DNA from: Bacteroidota bacterium
GTDB lineage: Bacteria > Bacteroidota > Bacteroidia > Bacteroidales > Prolixibacteraceae
Length of the DNA: 36,477 nucleotides
Direction: 5' to 3'
NCBI GenBank assembly: GCA_021849365.1
Contig: JAJZSZ010000005.1
Span: 1-36,477, forward strand
The notes under the pieces were generated by a model. The model made no database searches. It was not told the origin of the DNA and saw nothing but the letters and a program-made list of their open reading frames with translations. Every line of letters starts with the position of its first letter. Position 1 is the first letter of the stretch. A program made the translations under genes and the position numbers. Positions 10,101 through 18,272 of the stretch are shown here, piece after piece.

Positions 10101-11562
10101 GCGACCCGTTTTAATGACGGCTGCCGTGGCATCACTTGGGTTTCTCCCTATGGCATTGTCAACATCAGCGGGTGCTGAAGTTCAAAAACCTTTGGCAACA
10201 GTGATTATTGGAGGATTGATCTCTGCCACTTTCCTGACCTTGGTGATCTTGCCTGTTTTTTATATCCTCTTTTCTTCAGGAAAATTCAGGCTTTCATTTA
10301 AACAGAAATCTGTAAAAACAATGTCTTTATTTGTGTTGCTGTTTATTGGTTCGTCATTTTTAAATACCACAAAGGCACAGCAAACAAAGGTTGTCAATTT
10401 GCACGATGCGATACAGATGGCGTTGGACAGCAACCTTTCTGTCCGTTCTTCGGTTTATTCGGTCGAGGTTCAGAAAGCGTTAAAAGGCGCATCGTGGGAC
10501 ATTCCAAAAACAGCGGTTGACGGAGAGTTTGGTCAGTTTAATTCGTACAGCAAAGACAACAGTTTTACCCTGTCGCAGTCAATTGCTTTTCCAACGGTTT
10601 ACATCAACCAAAGGAAGTTGGCAAATGCCAATATCAAAAGCAGTGAATGGCAGTTAAAAGCTTCACAACTCGAAATTGCTACCGGTGTAAAGCAGGTTTA
10701 CTGGCAGTTAACCTATCTGTATTCGAAGCAAAAACTGCTGATGTACCAGGATAGTTTGTTTTCAGGCTTTCTCCGGGCAGCCGAGCTCAGGGCCAAAATA
10801 GGCGAAACGAATCGTCTCGAAATGATTTCAGCCCGTTCGCAAAGCCTCGAAGTGAAAAACCAGTTGCAACAAACAATTGCAGATGTGGGGATTTTCAGGC
10901 GAAAATTACAAACACTGCTGAACACCGAAATAGCCCTGCATCCGGCTGATACGGTACTTCACCGCCTTGAATCCGTTTCCATTCCCGATAGTTTGGCATT
11001 AACTGCCAACCCTTCGCTTGGGTACATGCAACAGCAGGTTGATGTTTCGCGCCTCGAAAAAAATCTGGAACGCAGCCGGATGATGCCTGATTTTAACATC
11101 GGTTATTTTAGCCAGACCATAAAAGGTACGCAGGAAGTGAATGGCGTACCCCGAACTTTCGGTACGGGCGACCGTTTTAATGGCGTACAGGCAGGAATTG
11201 CCATTCCTCTTTGGTTTGCGCCTTTTACGGCAAAAACAAAAGCTGCAAGGTTGAAGGAACAGGTGGCCAGCACCAATGCCGAATATTACAACAGGTCGCT
11301 TTCAGGTAGTTACCAGTCGTTGCTTGCCGAAAATGGCAAATACAACAATAGCGTGGTCTATTACGAGAAACAAGCCATCCCCGAAGCCAATCTGATCATT
11401 GATCAGGCTACACGGAGCTATAAGGCCGGAGCGTTGGATTATCTCGATTATATTCTTACGCTTAACCGGGCATTGGGCATCAAGCAAAACTACCTCGATG
11501 CACTGAATAATTACAACCAAACCATCATTTCAATTGACTTTATTACAGGTAAAATATATTAA
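7171..11562 (+). CDS. CzcA/CusA-type RND permease fused to a C-terminal TolC domain
   Basis: 1463 residues, about 420 longer than a normal HME-RND pump. Residues 1 to about 1040 are the permease, with TM4 motif AIDFGVIIDGAVIIVES (about 398-414); the DFG...DGAV form is typical of divalent-cation (Zn/Co/Cd/Ni) pumps. Residues about 1070-1463 are an outer-membrane factor (helical, two repeats). They follow an internal signal-peptide-like segment starting at Met1051 (base 10321) and ending near TKAQQ. Such fusions are known in Bacteroidota. The internal segment could export the TolC part and allow its release by signal peptidase. The adaptor follows 11 nt downstream, giving all three pump components in two genes. 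Confidence 0.92.
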   Translation: MIERIIHFSIKNKFIIGLFVVALIGWGTYSLTRLPIDAIPDITNNQVQVISIAPSLAVQEVESFITSPIEVAVANIPNIIELRSISRLGLSVITVVFKDDVDIYWARQQLGERLKEAEDNIPSGLAKIELAPISTGLGEIYQYRLAVEKGFEKKYNPMELRTIQDWVVRREMLGTSGVADINSYGGFVKQYEVAINPERLRGMNLTLTDIFEALERNNENTGSAYLDKKPTAYFIRGIGLVKSIEDIEKIVVNNNPSGIPVLIRDVATVQYGSATRYGAFVVDTTEAVGGVVMMLKGANAHQVVDNVETRIQSIQKSMPKGVTIEPFLNRSDLVDRAIGTVSENLILGALIVIFILVLMLGNMRAGLIVASVIPLSMLFAISLMNLFGVSGNLMSLGAIDFGVIIDGAVIIVESIVHRITMSKHHHQGITRLSQEQMDEQVFQASSRIRKAATFGEIIILIVYIPILTLIGIEGKMFRPMAMVVSFAILGAFILSLTYIPMVSALFLSKKTEHKRNFSDNLMDWFHRAFNPVIEFALRRKLLVSVSAIVLFLSSLFLFSRLGGEFIPQLEEGDLAAGVITLQGGSLSNSVEMVQKANKILLDNFPEIKHAVCKIGAGEIPTDPTPMETGDYIITLKDKDEWTSAETREELVEKMEEALIPLAGVKFEFQQPIQMRFNELMTGSKQDIAIKIFGDNLNTLAEKAKDVEKIITNIKGVEDINVEKVTGLAQVQVEYSRERLAQYGLSVEEVNRALRAAFAGSQAGVVFDEEKRIGLVVRLDKDYRQNLDDVKNLSVALPNGGQIPFQQIANIEIKSGPAQVSRENTKRRITIGFNVRNRDIQSVINEVTGQIDTQVQLPTGYYVTYGGQFQNLQAAKARLAIAVPVALLLIFVLLFFTFHSVKQTLLIYTAVPMSAIGGVFALWIRDMNFSISAGVGFIALFGVAVLNGIVLIAEFNRLEKDGVSDIYERVRQGLHTRLRPVLMTAAVASLGFLPMALSTSAGAEVQKPLATVIIGGLISATFLTLVILPVFYILFSSGKFRLSFKQKSVKTMSLFVLLFIGSSFLNTTKAQQTKVVNLHDAIQMALDSNLSVRSSVYSVEVQKALKGASWDIPKTAVDGEFGQFNSYSKDNSFTLSQSIAFPTVYINQRKLANANIKSSEWQLKASQLEIATGVKQVYWQLTYLYSKQKLLMYQDSLFSGFLRAAELRAKIGETNRLEMISARSQSLEVKNQLQQTIADVGIFRRKLQTLLNTEIALHPADTVLHRLESVSIPDSLALTANPSLGYMQQQVDVSRLEKNLERSRMMPDFNIGYFSQTIKGTQEVNGVPRTFGTGDRFNGVQAGIAIPLWFAPFTAKTKAARLKEQVASTNAEYYNRSLSGSYQSLLAENGKYNNSVVYYEKQAIPEANLIIDQATRSYKAGALDYLDYILTLNRALGIKQNYLDALNNYNQTIISIDFITGKIY

Positions 11563-11573
11563 TACTCACTATC

Positions 11574-12764
11574 ATGACAAAATATAAATTCATATCCCCG
11601 GCAATACTTTTAGTCCTTTTTATTGCTTTAACATCGTGTAACGGAGGAACAAAGGGCACTGTTGAGACCAAAGAGGAAGAAGAAGAAGTAATCCCGGAAG
11701 ACATTGTTGAGTTACGGGCCGATCAGATTAAATTAGCCAATATCGAAACCGGGTCAATCGAAACCCGCTCTCTTAGTGGGACGCTCAAAGTTAGCGGCAC
11801 CATTGCCGTTGCCCCTCAAAATCTGGCCACTGTCAGTATGCCATTGGGCGGATTTGTTAAAAGCACATCCCTGTTGCCTGGCAATCCTGTTCGCAAGGGA
11901 CAAACCCTGGCGATTCTCGAAAACCAGGAATTTGTTGATATTCAGCAAGCTTATCTGGAGGCTAAAAGCAAATTTGACTATTCGGAGGCCGAATATAACC
12001 GGCAAAACGAATTGTACAAAAACGATGTTTCTTCGCAAAAAAACATGCAACAGGTTACTACCGAGTACAAGAGCCTTAAATCGCAGGTAAAAGCATTGGA
12101 GCAAAAACTCTCGTTGATCGGAATCGATCCTGCCAACCTGCACGAAGATGATATCAGCAGTTCAGTAGCCTTGCTTTCACCTATTTCCGGCTTTGTAAAA
12201 GCGGTCAATGTGAACATTGGCAAATTTGTTGCGCCTTCAGATGTGTTGTTCGAGATTGTAAACAGCGACAAACTTTTCCTTGAATTGACCTTGTTTGAAA
12301 AAGATGCCGATAAGGTTTCTCAAGGCCAGAAAATCAGGTTTTTTATCAATAATGAAACCGAACAGCACGAAGCGGTGATCTACCAGACCGGCAAGTCGAT
12401 CAATGCCGACAAAACCTACAAGGTGTATGCTAGTGTTACCGGAACCTGCAAGAACGTATTGCCCGGAATGTATGTCAATGCCATTATAGAGTCAACCAGT
12501 AATACCGTTACTGCCCTGCCTTCGGATGCCATTGTAAGTTTCGACGACAAGGATTACATTTTCGCCTTCGAGAAAAATAAGGAAGAAGCCGGACAACCAT
12601 TTACCGAATACCGCATTATTGAGGTACAAAAAGGTGTTTCCGATGGTGGATTTACCGAAATTATACTTCCTGAAGGTTTCGACATCAGCACGGCAAAAGT
12701 CGTGATAAAAGGCGCGTACAATTTGCTTTCAGCAAAGAAAAATGCGGGAGAAATGGCTTGTTAA
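11574..12764 (+). CDS. RND efflux periplasmic adaptor, lipoprotein (CusB/CzcB family)
   Basis: 396 residues with a signal segment ending in a lipobox (LTSC, Cys about 22) and then an acidic linker of consecutive Glu residues. The body shows the adaptor order: barrel-sandwich half (KVSGTIAV...), coiled-coil hairpin (about 120-185), LLSPISGFVKAVNV motif, beta-barrel and membrane-proximal region. It ends in EMAC without the His-rich tail of the adaptor at 552. It lies between the RND-TolC fusion and the PII-like gene and should assemble with the fusion permease. Confidence 0.9.
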   Translation: MTKYKFISPAILLVLFIALTSCNGGTKGTVETKEEEEEVIPEDIVELRADQIKLANIETGSIETRSLSGTLKVSGTIAVAPQNLATVSMPLGGFVKSTSLLPGNPVRKGQTLAILENQEFVDIQQAYLEAKSKFDYSEAEYNRQNELYKNDVSSQKNMQQVTTEYKSLKSQVKALEQKLSLIGIDPANLHEDDISSSVALLSPISGFVKAVNVNIGKFVAPSDVLFEIVNSDKLFLELTLFEKDADKVSQGQKIRFFINNETEQHEAVIYQTGKSINADKTYKVYASVTGTCKNVLPGMYVNAIIESTSNTVTALPSDAIVSFDDKDYIFAFEKNKEEAGQPFTEYRIIEVQKGVSDGGFTEIILPEGFDISTAKVVIKGAYNLLSAKKNAGEMAC

Positions 12765-12782
12765 TCATTTAAAATCAAGATT

Positions 12783-13112
12783 ATGAAAGAAATAAAAGCG
12801 TTTGTAAAGCCATTTAGGGTAAATGATATTCTGGAACATCTAATGGCTGCAGGGTTTCCAAATATTACGGTTTCAATGGCCGAAGGCACAGGGAATTTTA
12901 AAAGCGAGGAATCATCGCTTTCAACCCACTTTTCGATTACCGACAGTAAAGTGGCTAAAATTGAAGTTGTTTGCAACGATATAGATGTCGAGAGAATTGT
13001 AGGTATTATATCATCGAAAGGACGGACAGGAAATCCTGGCGATGGTATAATCTATGTTTCCGACGTTGATAAAGTTTACAAGGTAAATACCGGCATGGAA
13101 AATGGGAATTAA
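12783..13112 (+). CDS. PII-like protein associated with heavy-metal efflux (PII-NG type)
   Basis: 109-residue PII superfamily protein. The C-terminal signature SKGRTGNPGDGIIYVSDVD (about 80-98) is the PII B-loop/C-loop region that binds nucleotide. The T-loop region (about 36-58) lacks the Tyr51-type uridylylation motif of GlnB/GlnK, so it is unlikely to be a canonical nitrogen sensor. PII proteins encoded beside CusABC-type pumps form a recognised subgroup. It is the last gene of the operon (18 nt after the adaptor, before the terminator at 13123) and may sense metal or adenylate state and modulate the pump. Its ligand is unknown. Confidence 0.8.
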   Translation: MKEIKAFVKPFRVNDILEHLMAAGFPNITVSMAEGTGNFKSEESSLSTHFSITDSKVAKIEVVCNDIDVERIVGIISSKGRTGNPGDGIIYVSDVDKVYKVNTGMENGN

Positions 13113-13122
13113 TCAGATAATT

Positions 13123-13156
13123 AACTGTGGCAGCTTTATGGTTGCCACGGTTTTAT
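13123..13156 (+). terminator. Intrinsic terminator after the PII-like gene
   Basis: 10-bp stem AACTGTGGCA (13123-13132) with TGCCACGGTT (13143-13152), one G:T pair, 10-nt loop, followed by TTTATAT. It starts 10 nt after the PII-like stop codon and separates the efflux operon from the Fur-family gene. Confidence 0.7.
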
Positions 13157-13229
13157 ATAAATTGCAACTTAAAGTAAAATAAGTTGATTTTTATTAGCAA
13201 ATAATAATTCACACCTATTCTTACTCAAA

Positions 13230-13643
13230 ATGACAAACGACGAAATTGAAAAGAAACTTGAATTGAAAAACGTGAAACCAACAGCCATGCGAACGTTGGT
13301 TTACAAAGCACTTGTTGATTCGGGGAAAGCGCTGAGCCTGGCGGATTTGGAGCAACGATTTGATAAAGTTGAGCGTTCAACCATATTCCGGGCGCTTAAA
13401 TCGTTTGAGGATAATTTTATTGCTCATACAGTTGATGATGGAACAGGTTCGGTTAAGTATGCCGTTTGCGATGAGGATTGTACCTGTAATTTACATGACT
13501 TGCACGTTCATTTTTATTGTAAGCGTTGTGGAAGAACCCGTTGCATGAAAGAACTTCCTATTCCCAACATTAAACTGACTGACGGCTACTCGTATGAGAA
13601 TGCTCAATTCATTATTACCGGGGTGTGTCCACGCTGTGAGTAA
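13230..13643 (+). CDS. Fur-family metal-responsive transcriptional repressor
   Basis: 137 residues with the Fur layout: an N-terminal winged helix (about 8-75; VKPTAMRTLVYKAL, then recognition segment ERSTIFRALKSF) and a C-terminal dimer/metal domain. The latter has HDLHVHFYC and two CxxC pairs (CKRC and the terminal CPRC) for the structural zinc. Which of Fur, Zur or another subtype it is cannot be decided from sequence. Context argues for a Zn/Cd/Co-type sensor: it sits between a divalent-metal RND operon and a P1B-ATPase operon, each led by the same palindrome. An inverted pair CAACTT/AAGTTG at 13165-13170/13181-13186 upstream of its own start may give autoregulation. Confidence 0.88.
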   Translation: MTNDEIEKKLELKNVKPTAMRTLVYKALVDSGKALSLADLEQRFDKVERSTIFRALKSFEDNFIAHTVDDGTGSVKYAVCDEDCTCNLHDLHVHFYCKRCGRTRCMKELPIPNIKLTDGYSYENAQFIITGVCPRCE

Positions 13644-13646
13644 CTT

Positions 13647-13661
13647 TGCAACAGTGTTGCA
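13647..13661 (+). promoter_or_regulatory. Palindromic operator TGCAAC-N3-GTTGCA (copy B)
   Basis: Perfect inverted repeat TGCAAC AGT GTTGCA, starting 3 nt after the Fur-family stop codon and ending 12 nt before the TACTTTTG box. It matches copy A at 6501 in both half-sites and in spacing to the -7 box; only the 3-nt centre differs. Inferred binding site of the Fur-family protein encoded just upstream, controlling the Spy-like/P1B-ATPase operon. Confidence 0.68.
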
Positions 13662-13673
13662 CTAACTTGTTTG

Positions 13674-13681
13674 TACTTTTG
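13674..13681 (+). promoter_or_regulatory. Bacteroidota-type -7 promoter box TACTTTTG
   Basis: Matches TAnnTTTG and lies 43 nt before the Spy-like start at 13725. The palindromic operator occupies its -33 region, as in copy A. Confidence 0.6.
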
Positions 13682-13724
13682 ATGTTGATATTATTAAAAT
13701 GTCCAACATTAAAAATTATTAGTT

Positions 13725-14249
13725 ATGAAAACAAGAAAATTTAAATTGACTTTTTTGCTGGCAGGATTACTGGCCCTTTCTGCATCACAGGTGATGGCGC
13801 AGCATGGCTGTTGTAACTCAAATTGGTCGGCTAATGTTGATGCCCAATGGTGGAATAACAACACCCCAGCAGAATATGCTTTAAAAGCCGGACAAATTAC
13901 GGAAATCAACAAACTTCGTAAAAACAGCTACGAAACAACACTTCCAATCGAAAATGAGCTTCGTAGTTTGAGAATTGAATATCAGGCAGCAAATTCAAGT
14001 CCCGACCTGGATGTTGAAAAAGTGAAATCATTGAGAAGCAGTATCAGGGCCAAAGAAGAGAAAATTGACGACATCAATTTGGAAACAAAGCTCCAAATCA
14101 AGAAACTTCTTAATGAAAAACAACAGGCCTATTTCAACAACGACAAATATACCTGGTGGGATATGGCAGAAAACTGCTGGTATGCGGGTAATATGGAAAT
14201 GAAATCACGTGGACGAATGATGATGTCACGTCGTAATGATTGTTGGTAA
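13725..14249 (+). CDS. Spy/CpxP/ZraP-like periplasmic heavy-metal-binding protein
   Basis: 174 residues with a clear signal peptide (cleavage after VMAQ, about 25) and a mature start rich in Cys/His/Trp (HGCCNSNW). A helical hairpin follows with the LR.L..EY and LNEKQQAYF features of Spy/CpxP/ZraP proteins. The C-terminus is Met/Arg/Trp-rich (MEMKSRGRMMMSRRNDCW). The family are periplasmic chaperones or metal sensors. It is the first gene after operator B and abuts the DUF302 gene with no spacer. Confidence 0.75.
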   Translation: MKTRKFKLTFLLAGLLALSASQVMAQHGCCNSNWSANVDAQWWNNNTPAEYALKAGQITEINKLRKNSYETTLPIENELRSLRIEYQAANSSPDLDVEKVKSLRSSIRAKEEKIDDINLETKLQIKKLLNEKQQAYFNNDKYTWWDMAENCWYAGNMEMKSRGRMMMSRRNDCW

Positions 14250-14636
14250 ATGAAATACTATTTTGAAAAAACAATAAATTACTCTTTTGAAGAAGCAGTA
14301 GAGAGGGTAACCGAAGAACTAAAAAAGGAAGGTTTCGGGGTATTAACAGAGATTGATGTGGCTGATACCCTGAAAAAGAAACTCGATGTGGATTTCAGAA
14401 AATATAAAATCCTGGGAGCGTGTAACCCGCCTTTTGCATACAAAGCTTTGCAGGCAGAGGATAAAATTGGCACTATGCTGCCATGCAATGTAATTATTCA
14501 ACAAATTTCAGAAACACAAACCGAAATAGCAGCAGTTGACCCGGTTGCTTCCATGCAGGCAGTTCAAAACGATAACTTGATTGGAATTGCAAAAGAGATA
14601 CGTTTAAAACTTGAAAAAGTGATTAACGCACTTTAA
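14250..14636 (+). CDS. DUF302 family protein (copy 1)
   Basis: 128-residue cytoplasmic protein with no signal. It has the DUF302 hallmark GACNPPFAYKALQAEDKIG then GTMLPCNV (about 53-78), with two conserved Cys (C55 and the Cys of LPCNV). DUF302 proteins are common beside metal-resistance genes; their function is unknown. Its ATG follows the TAA of the Spy-like gene directly. A clearly related copy is at 19393. Confidence 0.85.
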   Translation: MKYYFEKTINYSFEEAVERVTEELKKEGFGVLTEIDVADTLKKKLDVDFRKYKILGACNPPFAYKALQAEDKIGTMLPCNVIIQQISETQTEIAAVDPVASMQAVQNDNLIGIAKEIRLKLEKVINAL

Positions 14637-14655
14637 TAGTATGTTCAATTAAATT

Positions 14656-15132
14656 ATGAAAATTATGAAAAAGATATTATTTGCTATTGCATTGCTGTTT
14701 TCTGCCGGTTTTGTTTTCTCGCAGGAAATAAACAAAAAACCATATAAAATTATTGTGGGTGCCAGGGTGAATCCTTTGGTTATATATGACTTTGACGGGA
14801 ATCGTACCGAGGCCGTTCGTTTACACGGGGAGATAGGACTGATGTGGAACAAACGCTGGTACTTTTCAGCAGGTTATACCCCGTTTATGAACAGTATTTA
14901 CACCTTCAATGAATACTGGTTTGTAGGGATGGATAAAAAAATTCCCGTTTCGTTTGTTGCTTCGGCGGAGTATATGGCTGACGACAACAAATTTATTTTA
15001 CAGGGAGGGCCAAACATAAAACTTCAAGGCGGAAATCTTTTTGCTTTTTTGTTCACCCCAATGGACAAATTGGATTGGGGATTGAAAATTGGTGGATTTA
15101 TTCCGCTTAATGTTGTAATTAAAGAGCGTTAA
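14656..15132 (+). CDS. Small outer-membrane-like beta-strand protein, unknown function
   Basis: 158 residues with a signal peptide (cleavage near FVFSQE, about 23). Alternating aromatic/polar strands follow (KIIVGARVNP, HGEIGLMWNKRWYFSAGYTP, VSFVASAEYM), as in a small beta-barrel or lipocalin-like outer-membrane protein. There is no Cys in the mature part and no recognised family. A second in-frame ATG is at 14665. It lies within the P1B-ATPase operon, so an envelope role in metal tolerance is likely but unproven. Confidence 0.65.
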   Translation: MKIMKKILFAIALLFSAGFVFSQEINKKPYKIIVGARVNPLVIYDFDGNRTEAVRLHGEIGLMWNKRWYFSAGYTPFMNSIYTFNEYWFVGMDKKIPVSFVASAEYMADDNKFILQGGPNIKLQGGNLFAFLFTPMDKLDWGLKIGGFIPLNVVIKER

Positions 15133-15151
15133 ATAGGTAAAATGATTTTTT

Positions 15152-17239
15152 ATGAAGAAATTTCGATTAAAAAATCTGGATTGTGCTTCGTGTGCCTTAA
15201 AGATTGAAGACAACCTGACAAAGCTGGGAGAAGTAAAATTTGTGACTGTGAATTTTGCAAATTCGACCATGACCATCGATACCGACAACCTTGAAAAGGT
15301 AAAAGCCCGCATTAAGGAAATAGAACCGGAGGTTGAACTGGAAGACATAAATAAAGAGAAGGCAATAGTTTCGACAAGCGAACTTGCAGAAAACAAATGG
15401 CAAATTATAAAAGCTGTTTCAGGGATTCTTCTGTTGGTTGCCGGAATGGTGTTCGAAAAAGAAATACACAACACACCTTTTCATATTGGCGAGTATTTGG
15501 TATTCGGAACTGGTTACCTGATTGTGGGCTGGAAGGTTATTTCGTCAGCAGTGAAAAACATTATCCGTGGTCAGGTTTTTAATGAGCACTTTTTAATGGC
15601 TATTGCCACACTTGGCGCGGTTGCAATAGACCAAATGCCCGAGGCGGTTGCGGTAATGTTGTTTTATGTGGTAGGCGAATTGTTCCAGGATATTGCTGTT
15701 AACCGTTCCCGAAAATCAATCAAATCACTGCTCGAAATAAAACCGGAATATGCAAATTTGGTAGTCGATGGAGAATCAGTTAAGGTTGCTCCTGAAAGCA
15801 TTCAGGTTGGCGACACGATTCTGGTGAAAGCCGGGGAGAAAATCCCCCTCGATGGCGAAGTAATTGATGGAAATTCATTCGTTGATACCTCAGCCCTAAC
15901 CGGCGAAAGTGTGCCACGAAAAGTAAAAAAGAACGATTTGGTTTTATCCGGAACGATTAATCAAACCGCAGTGTTAACAATCAAAGTCACAAAGTTATTC
16001 AGCGAGTCGTCTGTATCGAAAATTCTGGAACTGGTCGAAAACGCATCCTCTAAAAAGGCAGAAACCGAAAAATTCATCACCACATTTGCCAAATACTATA
16101 CGCCGGTGGTGGTGGTCAGCGCTTTGTTGCTGGCCCTACTGCCGCCTCTTTTGTTTAGCGGCCAAACATTCAGCGAATGGATATACCGGGCATTGGTGGT
16201 ATTGGTTATTTCCTGCCCCTGCGCTTTGGTAATCAGTATCCCTTTAGGATATTTTGGAGGGATTGGAGGCGCTTCCCGAAAAGGGATTCTGGTGAAAGGC
16301 TCCAACTTTCTGGATGCGTTGACACAGGTAAAAACTGTGGTGTTTGATAAAACAGGTACACTCACAAAAGGAGAGTTTAAGGTTTCGGAAGTTGTTACCT
16401 CTAACGGTTACACGAAAGAAGAAATACTGGAATATGCAGCGTATGCCGAAACCAATTCAAACCATCCGGTGGCCAAATCAATTTTGGAAGCCTTTGGTAA
16501 CGACATCGAAAGCAAAAGAATTGAGCAGGTTGAAGAAATTTCGGGGCATGGCATAAAAGCCGTAATTGACAGAAAAACAGTGCTTGCGGGCAACGATAAA
16601 TTACTTCACAAAGAAAACATTGACCACCCGGTTTGTAACGTGGAAGGTACAGTGGTGCATGTAGCTATTGATAAGGTTTATATGGGTTATATAATTATTT
16701 CGGACACCCTGAAAGATGATGCCATTGAAGCAATCGAAAAATTGAAAGCAAAAAGCATTCAAACTGTAATGCTTACTGGTGACAACAAATTTGCGGCATC
16801 AGCCTTTGCTAAAAAATTAGGTATCGACAAATTCTTCTCTGAACTGTTGCCCGAAGATAAAGTAAAACACATCGAAAGTTTAATGGCCGAAAATAAGGGC
16901 GGAAAAGTAGCTTTTGTTGGCGATGGGATAAACGATGCCCCGGTAATTGCCCGTGCCGATGTTGGAATAGCCATGGGAGCCCTTGGCTCTGATGCTGCAA
17001 TCGAGACTGCCGATGTGGTGCTGATGACTGATTCCCCATCGAAAGTTGCCGTAGCTATTGATGTTGCTAAGAGGACACGAAACATTGTCTGGCAGAACAT
17101 TTATTTTGCTATGGGTGTAAAATTGGCTTTTATCGTTCTGGGCGTATTTGGCGTCGCCACCATGTGGGAAGCGGTGTTTGGCGATATGGGAGTTGCCTTG
17201 ATCGCTGTTTTTAATGCGATAAGGATATTAAAGAAATAG
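15152..17239 (+). CDS. cadA: P1B-type heavy-metal ATPase (Zn/Cd/Pb exporter, CadA/ZntA type)
   Basis: 695 residues, the usual length for CadA/ZntA. An N-terminal HMA domain carries the metal-binding pair C11-x-x-C14 (DCASC). The actuator TGES is at about 250-253, the transport-site CPC at 355-357, the phosphorylated D399 in DKTGTLT, and HP at 438-439 (SNHPVAKS). The GDGINDAP hinge and two final TM helices follow. CPC with this N-terminal domain places it among P1B exporters; Zn/Cd/Pb is more likely than Cu given the Fur-type operator and the divalent pump nearby. A fragment of a second copy lies at 33168. Confidence 0.93.
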   Translation: MKKFRLKNLDCASCALKIEDNLTKLGEVKFVTVNFANSTMTIDTDNLEKVKARIKEIEPEVELEDINKEKAIVSTSELAENKWQIIKAVSGILLLVAGMVFEKEIHNTPFHIGEYLVFGTGYLIVGWKVISSAVKNIIRGQVFNEHFLMAIATLGAVAIDQMPEAVAVMLFYVVGELFQDIAVNRSRKSIKSLLEIKPEYANLVVDGESVKVAPESIQVGDTILVKAGEKIPLDGEVIDGNSFVDTSALTGESVPRKVKKNDLVLSGTINQTAVLTIKVTKLFSESSVSKILELVENASSKKAETEKFITTFAKYYTPVVVVSALLLALLPPLLFSGQTFSEWIYRALVVLVISCPCALVISIPLGYFGGIGGASRKGILVKGSNFLDALTQVKTVVFDKTGTLTKGEFKVSEVVTSNGYTKEEILEYAAYAETNSNHPVAKSILEAFGNDIESKRIEQVEEISGHGIKAVIDRKTVLAGNDKLLHKENIDHPVCNVEGTVVHVAIDKVYMGYIIISDTLKDDAIEAIEKLKAKSIQTVMLTGDNKFAASAFAKKLGIDKFFSELLPEDKVKHIESLMAENKGGKVAFVGDGINDAPVIARADVGIAMGALGSDAAIETADVVLMTDSPSKVAVAIDVAKRTRNIVWQNIYFAMGVKLAFIVLGVFGVATMWEAVFGDMGVALIAVFNAIRILKK

Positions 17240-17250
17240 GACGCATTAAT

Positions 17251-17586
17251 ATGATTGAGAAAACATTAACATCATTACTCATTTTTGTCCTTGCTGGTTT
17301 GTGCGAAATTGGTGGCGGTTATCTTGTGTGGCTTTGGCTGAGAGAAGATAAACCGTTTTGGCTTGGTGTTATCGGACTGATCGTTCTCGGATTTTACGGT
17401 GTAGTTGCCACTTGGCAAGCGGCCAATTTCGGAAGAGTTTACGCCGCTTATGGCGGCATTTTCATTGTTCTGGCCATTCTGTGGGGATGGAAAGTCGATG
17501 GTTTTGTCCCGGATAAATTCGATGTTATTGGCGGCGCCATTGCATTGCTGGGGATGTTGATAATCATGTATGCTCCACGTAATTGA
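17251..17586 (+). CDS. ynfA: YnfA family (UPF0060) four-helix membrane protein
   Basis: 111 residues with four hydrophobic helices and the family's N-terminal [21 protein letters not shown] motif region and C-terminal [14 protein letters not shown]. The family resembles small multidrug resistance transporters. It starts 11 nt after cadA and is likely in the same operon. Its substrate is unknown. Confidence 0.9.
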   Translation: MIEKTLTSLLIFVLAGLCEIGGGYLVWLWLREDKPFWLGVIGLIVLGFYGVVATWQAANFGRVYAAYGGIFIVLAILWGWKVDGFVPDKFDVIGGAIALLGMLIIMYAPRN

Positions 17587-17601
17587 ATTAAAAAAAATAA
17601 C

Positions 17602-18219
17602 ATGAAGACAAAAATATATTTCTTATTTACAATACTCTGGTTCGCATTACAGACGTATGCACAGAAACCCCAAGAGATAAAAAACAATGAAGTGGAAGGT
17701 TTCTACATTACAGTGTCCGATTTTTCGGCTGGTAAGCTTACCCTGCCCACAGACAAACAACACAATGGTGATAAAATTAAATTAAACCAGTTTTTTATTT
17801 CACCCGATATTATAAGTATCGAACAGGATAGGAAAACCGTTTTTAACAAAGACAGTATTTTTGCAATTCATCTAACCAATGGCAAAAACTACCGTTTCAT
17901 CAATCGTAATCCATGCTTAATAGCTGATACGTCAAGCCTTTATATTTACACCTATAAAACCACAAAGACAGTGTTTAGTACTTCGGGACCACACCGCAGG
18001 TCAAAGGCTGTTCCTGTAACCTACTACTATTTTAGCTTGCCTGACGAAAAAGCTGTTTTCCCGTTAACCCTTGCAAATGTGCGCAAATATGCGCTTACTG
18101 ACCCAGCTATCCACATTGCCGTTTGCAATAAGTTTACAACAGACAAAATGCTGGAAGAAATCAACCCTGAAACCGGAAATTTTATAATAAATGAATTTAT
18201 CCTGAAGTTAAAAAACTGA
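17602..18219 (+). CDS. Secreted protein of unknown function, paralogue of the gene at 18723
   Basis: 205 residues with a signal peptide (cleavage near TYAQK, about 21). No family is recognised. It shares order and key words with the protein at 18723: a DFSAGKL/DYANGKL start, a KLNQFF/RPNDFF step, IFAIHLTNGKNYRFINR against IFGYQLCDGKFFRFLNK, YYYFSLP against QYYFSRG, and a FTTDKMLEEI-type end. A decayed 3' fragment of the same family lies at 33523. It is probably a periplasmic or surface protein of the metal operon. Confidence 0.8.
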   Translation: MKTKIYFLFTILWFALQTYAQKPQEIKNNEVEGFYITVSDFSAGKLTLPTDKQHNGDKIKLNQFFISPDIISIEQDRKTVFNKDSIFAIHLTNGKNYRFINRNPCLIADTSSLYIYTYKTTKTVFSTSGPHRRSKAVPVTYYYFSLPDEKAVFPLTLANVRKYALTDPAIHIAVCNKFTTDKMLEEINPETGNFIINEFILKLKN

Positions 18220-18272
18220 CAAAAAATTAAAAATTACGTACGAAAACGAAGTAACTTTAATAAAGATTTTGA

